Source: Symsagittifera roscoffensis (lineage: Eukaryota > Xenacoelomorpha > Acoela > Convolutidae). Taken from it: a DNA stretch of 64,000 bases. Every line of letters starts with the position of its first letter. The stretch's first letter is position 1. This document shows positions 56,633 through 64,000 of the stretch, piece by piece. Where the stretch lies: NCBI RefSeq assembly GCF_963678635.1, contig NC_087066.1, positions 57,244,312 to 57,308,311 of the forward strand, given 5' to 3'. The notes beneath the pieces were generated by a model, which made no database searches, had not been told where the DNA came from, and saw only the letters and a list, made by a program, of their open reading frames with translations. Both the position numbers and the translations under genes were made by a program.

Positions 56633-57215
56633 ATGTCTGCTGCTATGTATCAAGCTCACCCCAGCGTTAATTCAATTTATAGTAAAAAATCACTATCTAG
56701 TTCTGTTTCCATCTAGTTTTACGAGAAACAAATAGTAACTTAAGATTTTTGTGTGAGTAATCACAACGCTTTAAGTTATTTAGAGATTTTTAAAATTCAT
56801 TTGTTTTTAATAGAAACAACTCTCAGCTAAATTTTACATAGATTAGAAATTAGAGATACATAAATGTGTTTAGATATATCAAGAAATTGACTGTCACAAC
56901 ACCTTGTTCAGACACAGATTCTATTCAAGTATAGTTACATGAAGCGGAGAAGTATTCATGCAAATTAGTCGGGTAGTTCAGCATAACTTACGATAGAAAG
57001 AAGCCGAAAAAATGACAAGTAAAGCAAACAGACAATTTACTTGGAAAAAATTTACAAGGCATTATCTAAGTTCTAATCATGAACTTGCTTCCACGTAAAA
57101 TCTTGGTATAGGGTTTCTGGACAGAGTTTGAAGAATTCAAAACTCAAAAGATGAATCTGTTTTATTGAAGAATAATGAATGTTCAATTGGTTGTCATGGT
57201 TCTGTGCATAGGGAT
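56633..57215 (+). pseudogene. Gene W relic, flanking-repeat copy c
   Basis: Piece A starts ATG at 56633 right after tcttccag (MSAAMYQAHPSVNS). Piece B from about 56935 reads EVFMQISRVVQHNLR, later ANRQFTWKKFTRHYLSSNHE and GFLDRV, with stops. It supplies the part of piece B missing from copy a. Conserved with the Polinton copies (GEVFNQLNRAVEHKL, FLESI). Confidence 0.42.
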
Positions 57216-57632
57216 AAAACAATCAAATTTGTGGTAAGCTTTGTGATAAAACAATCAACTGTCAAATGTTTTTCAGTAGTTTGCACTGATAAATCTCTAA
57301 AAATTAAGCTTTGGTTCAGCAACATCTTATTGGAATGAGAAGAAAATCCAATTTTAAAACAAAAACGAAGTTTTATTGATTGTGTAAAAAGACAAAAAAT
57401 CTAATCGAAACAAGAATTGAGTTTTTTTTCCGAATTCGTGGTCACTTTCTTCTTCATGCATCACATCATGTTTTTTCTCAACAGAGATAAATTATCCTCT
57501 TGAATCAATTTCATTTTTTTTACTGTACCATCTATCAGAAATTGTTTCAACTTTTTGCCAGTCATGCAGGGATATTCTTAAGGGTTTGAAACTCTTCTTT
57601 GGATTTCTGTAGAAGATGTCAAACTCAATAAT
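57144..57632 (-). pseudogene. Gene V relic, copy c
   Basis: Two pieces as in copy a, with the acceptor-like caataag at about 57344 and the shared stop at 57144-57146. The start codon is changed (ATG to ATT) and stops are present. Overlaps the 3' end of W antisense. Confidence 0.33.
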
Positions 57633-57639
57633 TTTTTCA

Positions 57640-59670
57640 ATACAGTCACTTGTAGTCAAAGCTAGTCTGTAACCAAACGAAAACTATTTTCATATCATAG
57701 ATATACATTTTCATCATTTTTTTTTTCACTTGAATCAAATGAAAACAGGTATTTTTTTCTCGAAGGTGACTTAGAGATAGCTAATATGACATCTTCTCTA
57801 AGTTTTCAATGTCTTTTATTCTCTAGTTCTCTCGATTTTGAGAGATCTATGAAATTTTTCTCACTAGACTGGGGCATTTTATTAAATTCGAGATTTTTTT
57901 AGACTTGGTACCAATTTCACAATTTCAAACTGGTTGCAGTAATTTGCTCATTCAATTTTGATTGGCTAATTTTTGCGATAGATTTCCGTTTTTTCTAAAA
58001 AAAAAATTTATTCGCGTTGGTTTTTGAGTTGGAATGAAATGAACTGCAGGAGATTTCCAAATAAAAAGAAATGTTATCTTCTAGGCAGTTTCTTATTACC
58101 AGCTAAAAATAGATTTTACTTACATTCTGTAAAAACGTACAAAGTAATTAATCTGCTTCAAAATTTACCAATGTTTCAGTCTTTTTGATTAAAAAAGAGA
58201 ACAATTTGTCTCTTCAAAATTTCAAAATACTTGACATTGTTTGTTTAAAGAAGTTTTAAATAAAAAATTTTTGTTGGCCTGAAAATAAATTTTAAAAAAA
58301 TATTTGAAAAAGGAAGAGTTTCCTCGAATTTTCACAACCCTGATTGAGCATCTTCATTTAGTTAGAAAACAAAAAATAGCAAAAAATACAAAACCGACTG
58401 GTTTTTTCATCAATCCCATCAACTTGATAGGAAGGAATTGATCCCGGATTTCTGATTGATTAAAGTTTTAATGAAAATTTGTAAGACTTAGAAGATCAGA
58501 AGAGTCTAGAAGTGAATGTTATGGATTTGTTGTAAAAATCTAGGAGTTAATGTGTAGATTCTATCTTTTAGAAGTTTTTGATTTTAATGAGTGATGTTAT
58601 CTTTCTCTGGTCGAATTTATCAATAACTATCACTGTTCTTTGAAAGTTAATATGTGATGTTATCAATTCGTGGAACGTTGGGATTAGTTTTTCAATTTTT
58701 AAAAAATTTTAAAGACTTTTTCTGAGCTCTATCGAGAAGCTGGTTTTTAAAAAGTTCTGGGACCAGCATTTTTCACAATAAATAAATGAACATTTTTATA
58801 TGAAAAAATTTCAAAGTTAAATTTATTCCAGACTAATTACTTTTTAACAGACAAATGTAAGTAATGTTTAACAAGTATTTAAAAATTCTCTTTGAAATTT
58901 TGCCATTTGGGGAATTTTTCCTGACTTTTGAGCAAAGATTTCATTATATTTTCTACGAAGTAAAAATTTTTCAGAAAATCTACAACATACTGGAAAATGT
59001 AAAAATTGGTAAGATTTTTTTTGTAGGATGCACTTTTTTCCTGGTTTTTCAAAAGACTACGCAAAAAGCCAATTTCTCTTTTCCTTATGAAAATGCGAAA
59101 AAATAAAAGTTCGTTCTAAAAATTTTTTGACATATTACTTAGAAAATTACCGCAATTTTTTATGTTAATTTAACGTTTTTCTGTTGATTTTGATCCACAG
59201 ACTTGAAAAATATGGTTCTAATAATAACTAAAATTAATTGAAGGAACTCGATAAATTTTTAAATTAAGACTGCAGGAAAAATTGATCTGATTTTTTGAGA
59301 AGATGCCAAATTTGTTTCAATTTTTTGTTTCAATTTTCCTAAAATATGCGGAAACTGTTTGAATTTTTTTCCGACAAGATGCGAGAAGGGCTTTTCATTT
59401 TTTGACAAATTGCAAAAATTGTTTCATTTTCTCTCACATTACTCAAACAACATCTGGTATTTTCACTTGGGTGCCAGTTTTCTATTGTTTTTTTTCTGAT
59501 ATGTGCCCAAAAATTGACCAAGTTTCTCAAAGTGCGTGCAAATTTTAGCGCTAATTTAAGTTGTCTTCTAATTGCTTTTCAATCAAACGGACTGTTTTTC
59601 CCTGAGCTTCTCATTTTTTCTCAAAATTAAATTGAAATTGATGAAATTAGTTATTACAAAGAACGCAATA
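57640..59670. repeat. Spacer S and left Y, copy 7
   Basis: Near-full S (57640-58170) and left Y (58170-59670). The part at 59010-59100 (tttgtaggatgcac, ccttatgaaaatgcg) matches the Polinton interior at 38495-38590. Open stretches are chance. Confidence 0.5.
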
Positions 59671-59674
59671 AAAA

Positions 59675-60079
59675 TCAAGCATGAAATTTGCACAAAAAAT
59701 ATTAACCAAAGAGCTGAAGAGAACTCTGGAGGTTCTCTATAGAACGCAGTGATTGTCGAGGTTCCATCGCTGGTGTTTGTTGTTGTGGTGTGTTTCGCGA
59801 CGTCAGTTTTTCTGGCAAGCCCTCACCTTCATCTTTTGCAATGGGATTTTAGACTGATCTTGCTTCGCCCCTATGAAAGAAAAAAACGGTGACTGGTCGA
59901 GCCACATACCTAGAGTCAAGAATATCGGGATAATTCATTACCAGATGCTCAAAATTTTCCTGAATGATTTGCATTGTTCCTCGTTAGTTTTCTGTGATGG
60001 ATACTTACATCATATGATGTTTGTTGAAATCCCTTCGCATCACTTCCATCATGTGCCAGAATTGGATTGGGATGTTCAT
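59675..60079 (-). pseudogene. Unrecognised coding-like relic U, copy 5
   Basis: Same blocks; stop 59675-59677, upstream piece from 60077-60079. A strong donor-like ATGATGTAAGTATC lies within the upstream piece, where other copies read ATGATGCAAGTATC. Confidence 0.3.
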
Positions 60080-60089
60080 TCGGGCTAAC

Positions 60090-61405
60090 TATACTCCAGA
60101 GACTGTTTTTGTCGCACTTGAATTTGTACTAGATCAAGCAAAATTTCTATAGAGAACATGAGGTTGCTGTTTTGCACTGAGAAGAACATTTTGTTCAATA
60201 GTTTGAGTAAAAGATACAGAGTTAAAACGAGAATATTGACTGATACAGAGTTTTGCTCAGATAGTAAGATACAGAAAATTGCATCAATTAAACCATTTTG
60301 AGTAATAAAATGAGTACAAGATATAGAGGAAGAACCAGAACTATGACTGACTTAAAGCTGAGAGAGGAGTAGGCTTACGATATATCATTTGAAAATGAAA
60401 TGTGTTTACTGAAGATAGAGGGTTTTTCAATTGAAATGTATGGGTTCAACCAAGTTCTTTTCATTTTTGAGCAAAATATTGATATTCAACATTAAGTTGT
60501 CTTCTAATTATTCTTTCAATCAAATGGACTGTTTTACCCTGAGCTTATTCTTTTATATCAATATTGTCATGATTTCGATATACGATATTGACCGACTCCA
60601 TTAAATCGAATTCCCTGGGCAGAGACGGTTAAAAGCATGTGAAGCTCTGTTGAGACGCTAGCCAGTCGTCCTAGAACCTAGCTTTATTAGGATCATCGGT
60701 TTGTACTTCTAGGCGAAAGTTACAGAACTTCACAGTGTTCCAAGGCCCGTTCTCTAAATCTAGGCGCTGTTAGGGTAATCTCAGGGTTTGCGAATCTTGC
60801 ATCCAAATAGATTAATTTCAAATGGGGAAGTGTATTTTTTTTAATGAAGACTTAAATGTTTTTAAAATTGAATACTTAAATATTTTAAAAATAAACACTG
60901 AAACATTTTTAAAAGTTAAACAGTTAGATATATTTTTTGAAAATTTTCAAAAAAATTTACTATAAAATTTCTGAATATTTGACAATCCTAACCTTATGGT
61001 GAAAAAAACTTTTTGTCAGGTTACTCTCAGGCGTTGGAAATCTTGCCTCTAAATATGAGTGCTCAAACGTCTTTTTTTCCAAGATACGAATTTTTTTGAA
61101 ACTTTTTTCCGGGAAATTTAAAAATAAAAAATCACGAAAGTTGAAATTTCCAAGTCTACATTGAGGTATTCTCAAGTTATTCCCACTGGTTGCACTTAAA
61201 AAAAATTGAAACTATCAATGCTGTTATTGGGTGCTGTTAGATTACACTCGAAGGCTGGAAATCTGGTTTCCAAATCTGCAGTTGTTTATGGTTTTTCGAA
61301 GCACCGGAGGTGAGTTACACGCTAGTTGTACTAGTGATGCTGAATCGCATTGGTAATTTAGCATATGTAGCTGCTTTCTTCGTGACTAGTGTTTTTTAAT
61401 GGTTA
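60090..61405. repeat. Right Y and RT-composite leader, copy 3
   Basis: GATACAG imperfect repeats at 60215-60370, then the shared leader. The minus frame 60960-61175 is a by-product of repeat sequence. No gene. Confidence 0.5.
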
Positions 61406-61406
61406 A

Positions 61407-61490
61407 GCGTACGTGGCTTAGTGGTTAGTGCGTGAGCCTCGAAATCTCTTATCTCTTGATTGCAGGAGGTTGGTGATCGAATCCTAGACT
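61407..61490 (+). repeat. tRNA-Ser-like sequence, copy 3
   Basis: A box TGGCTTAGTGG, CTCGAAA loop and B box GATCGAATC all present, as in copy 2. Confidence 0.52.
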
Positions 61491-62219
61491 CTAGTGAATT
61501 TCAATGTCGCCTGGACCAGATGGAGTTCATCCTAGGGTCCTATTCGAATTACGAGAAATCATTTGGCTAACTTTTCTGCAAAATTCAAAAAAGGTTAGAA
61601 AAATAGATGGCCGATATTTATAGACCAATCAGTTTAACATCAATATGTTGCAAGTTGTTCGCAAAGTTTGTTCAAAAGCATTTAATGGGTCATTTCAATG
61701 AAGAAGGGCTTATAACAAATGCAAAACACGGTTTTCGATCTGAATGTTCGCTGAACTTACATTTCCTGAAAGTAATTGATGACTTCACCAGGGCAATGGA
61801 CAAACCAGAAGCCCGTGATATACTTGGACTTCAAGAAAGCCTTCGATTCGGTACCACATAAAAGACTGATCGGAGTTCTTAGACAATATGGAGTAATTGG
61901 AAGAACCTTGAACTGGATAACAGGCTTTCTTTCGGGACGACAACAGAGAGTGATAATTAACGATTCAAGATCCTCATGGCAGCCAGTAAAAAGTAGCATA
62001 CCCCAGGGTTCAGTACTCGGCCCAGTACTGTTTTTAATATACATCATTACAATGCCGGACAAAATAGCGTCAAAAATTTATCTATTCGCTGACGATGCAA
62101 AATTATACCGTCAAATTGAAGACAAATAAGATGTAACACGCATACATGAAGATTTACATTCACTAGAAATTTGGTCTGGTGAGAGTCTTTTGTCTTTTAA
62201 TATCGACAAATGTGTTCAC

Positions 62220-62227
62220 ATGACAAT
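62220..62227. repeat. hAT target-site duplication, left (ATGACAAT)
   Basis: ATGACAAT is repeated at 63075-63082. Copies 1 and 2 of the reverse transcriptase carry it once (atgacaataggaacc). Eight-base duplications are typical of hAT transposons. Confidence 0.92.
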
Positions 62228-63074
62228 CAGGGATATCGATTCGAATCCGAGTATTCGACCCGAATACCGAGTATTCGGCACTTCGAAGCCGAATCCGAAT
62301 ATTAAAATTTTGAAATCCGAATATCGAATCCGAATATTTTTTTTTTTTGCCGAATACCGAATAATCCAGGGTCCACTGCTAAAAAACCCGAATATTCCGA
62401 ATATTGGTTTACTGTTTTGTTTCACAATATTTTTCTGTTTTTTTTTAAGATGGCTAATGTAGAAGAGTCTGATGTCGCTGCCGAGTGCGAGTATAGAAAA
62501 GAAAAAGGAGTGGCAAAATGGCATGAAAAGTTTCTTGTGGAATATCGAGGTGGTAGAAAAACGGAAGGAAGAAAGTGCATTAAATGCAATGTTTTGATTA
62601 AGAGTATTGGGGCGTCAACGACTTCGATGACTAAACACACGCAAGTTTTTTTGAAACTATTCGAAAGTTCGCTGTTGAACCCGAAAGTGCCACACAGGTG
62701 GCGTCTAATGATCATCAATATGTGGCTGTGGAAGAAGGTTTGTCTTTTGCAGAGTTCAATAACAATTGCCAATTAGATGAGTTTGACATTTTCGCTTTTC
62801 TGGAAAATTTTCGTCCGTCCAGTGTTGATCCAGAGCGCCTATTTTCTACTTGAAAATTGCTATGTTCAATACTTTTTATAGAATTTGTTGTATCAAACTT
62901 TTATGCTAAGTTTTTTGGGAAAATAACCAAATATCCGAATAGTTGTTCGAGTAGTAACATTTGGCCGAAGCCGAATCCGAATAGTAAGGGCACTATTCGG
63001 CCGAAGTCGAATATCGAATAGTTGGGCCGCGGCGAATAACGAATATCAAAAAGTCCGAGTATTCGACATCCCTG
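62228..63074. mobile_element. Internally deleted hAT transposon
   Basis: 847 bp, with 12-bp imperfect terminal inverted repeats: CAGGGATATCGA on the left, and CAGGGATGTCGA as the reverse of the right end. Both subterminal regions (about 62240-62400 and 62930-63060) are crowded with CCGAATA/CGAATAT strings in both orientations, likely transposase binding sites. Inside are a BED zinc finger start and a scrap of the C-terminal dimerisation domain, so most of the transposase is deleted. It is clearly richer in G+C at the ends than the host repeat. Nested in the reverse transcriptase, it is the youngest insertion visible here. Confidence 0.93.
62450..62853 (+). pseudogene. hAT transposase remnant: BED zinc finger plus piece of hATC domain
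   Basis: The frame from 62450 to 62776 begins MANVEESDVAAECEYRK. It shows BED-finger features: the aromatic W and F (KWHEKFLVEY), the Cys pair C-I-K-C, and a His (MTKHTQ); the second His is not in place. A run of seven T near 62650 probably marks a frameshift. The next frame stays open (VASNDHQYVAVEEG, LDEFDIFAFLENF) to RPSSVDPERLFST and a stop at 62851-62853. RPxSVxxERxFS is the conserved start of the hAT dimerisation region. The whole catalytic RNase H-like part is missing, so it cannot act as a transposase. Confidence 0.8.
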
Positions 63075-63830
63075 ATGACAATAGGAACCAAGAAAATGGA
63101 TATGCTGAAGAACTATAAAATCAATTTCGAAAACATAAAAGAAATGCAACTCAAAAAAGACCTGGGTATCTGGCTTGACAACAAACTGACATTTGAAACA
63201 CACATCAATAAAAAAGCCAATAAGGCAAACGGCATGATAGCAGTAATTAAAGAAAGCTTAACTAAAGTCACGAAACAAGTATTTTTAAACATCTAAAAAT
63301 GCTTGATACGGCCACACTTCGATTTTGCGAACTTAATCTGGCACCCTAGGTTGATCAAGCATCAAAAGATCTTTTGGGAAACGTACAAAGAAGAGCGACG
63401 CGTCTAGTTAGTGGTATAAAAAATCTATCCTATTACGAATACCTTAAAGAACTGAATCTATCATCGCTGGAATACAGAAGGAAAAGAGGGACATTGAACG
63501 AAATGTATTAAATCTGCTATGGTTTTTATGATATGAATGCCACTGAGGGACTATTCGAGTGGAATGATAGCGATTCTAGAGGTAACGCATGTAAAGTAGT
63601 AGCAAATCTAGAAATGCGAAAAAATTTCTTCATGATAACAGCACCTCTCGACTGGAACAATCTGCCACAGGAAACAGTGCAAAGCAGGATCATCGACGAA
63701 TTCAAGTGGAAACAGGACAAACATTGGAAAGCGATTGGAATTGACATGTACGAATTGGAACGGAGAAAGAACATTTGAAATGACCACAAGAGGCACTGCC
63801 TAATGGTCATAAAAAAACTTGACTTGACTA

Positions 63831-64000
63831 GATCCACCCGATTTTTTGCTAATTCGAGGCTTACTTCTAATATTTTATATTGCACTCTAGTGTTCTGGCT
63901 AGTGTGCTGGCCTCGTGTTATAAATAAATATACCTAATTCTTTTAAAAGTAAATATAACCTTTCTGTAGAAAAAAGAAAGATTGCCAAAAATGTGCACAT
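63831..64000. other. End of window: composite flank and unknown sequence
   Basis: To about 63965 this matches the flank after the other RT composites (cctcgtgttataaataaatatacc). The last 35 bases differ and are not recognised. Confidence 0.4.

Larger units (their letters stand above)
61504..63778 (+). pseudogene. Jockey/CR1-like reverse transcriptase, copy 3, split by a hAT insertion
   Basis: MADIYRPISLTS (61607), the same frameshift as copies 1 and 2, VIYLDFKKAFDS, PQGSVLGPVLFLIYI and an intact LFADDAKLY. A stop follows at 62127-62129. The frame then continues MSFNIDKCVHMT, is broken at 62227 by the hAT element, and resumes at 63075 (MTIGTKKMDML, DLGIWLDNKLTF). The C-terminal part is at 63533-63778, with a 9-base deletion relative to copies 1 and 2. 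Confidence 0.82.
61407..63830 (+). mobile_element. Composite of tRNA-like head and truncated LINE, copy 3 (interrupted)
   Basis: Same structure as copies 1 and 2, with an 847-bp hAT element inserted at 62228. Ends aaaaaaacttgacttgacta at about 63830; the flank then continues to about 63965 as in the other copies. Confidence 0.55.

Overview
The window looks like repeat-rich nuclear DNA of an invertebrate animal. It is A+T-rich (about two thirds or more by eye) and has no intact host gene that I can recognise. It is packed with dead transposable elements of metazoan type: a Polinton/Maverick (adintovirus-like) DNA element, Ty3/Gypsy gag relics, a Jockey/CR1-like non-LTR retrotransposon and a small hAT element. 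The species cannot be named from this; a nematode or a cnidarian would both fit.

Layout. Bases 1-13,780 hold four decayed copies of a Ty3/Gypsy gag region, each running into an A+T-rich repeat called X here. Relics of three unrecognised genes (Z, W, V) lie at 3.6-4.75 kb. A 3.66 kb tandem duplication covers 6.39-13.67 kb. Bases 13.8-24.6 kb hold two further tandem duplications made of repeats S and Y, a coding-looking relic U, Z/V relics, and a stray duplicated left end of the Polinton.

Bases 24,638-43,629 are one Polinton-type element of about 19.0 kb. It has terminal inverted repeats of about 0.55 kb and a 6-bp target duplication CTCATA. Its insertion site can be read as unoccupied in paralogous X copies elsewhere in the window. 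On the minus strand it carries an adenain-like protease, an F54H12.2-type capsid protein, a basic core-like protein, a penton/minor-capsid-like protein, an integrase, an FtsK/A32-like packaging ATPase, an unknown gene and gene Z. On the plus strand it carries gene W and, behind an array of CRE-like sites, a protein-primed DNA polymerase B. All are broken, and a 4.6-4.7 kb internal tandem duplication doubles the block from integrase to W.

Bases 43.6-64.0 kb are three successive blocks of X', Z, (W, V, S), Y/U and then a composite of a tRNA-Ser-like pol III promoter fused to a truncated reverse transcriptase with a CTTGA-type tail. The third reverse transcriptase is interrupted by an 847-bp hAT element with an 8-bp target duplication.

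The main points are these. Genes Z and W and some non-coding segments occur both inside the Polinton and, in diverged form, in the flanking repeats. The flanks may therefore be remains of a second, related lineage that lacks capsid genes. The window also shows several rounds of 3-5 kb tandem duplication. Nothing here looks like a functional gene, so the value lies in structure and element history.
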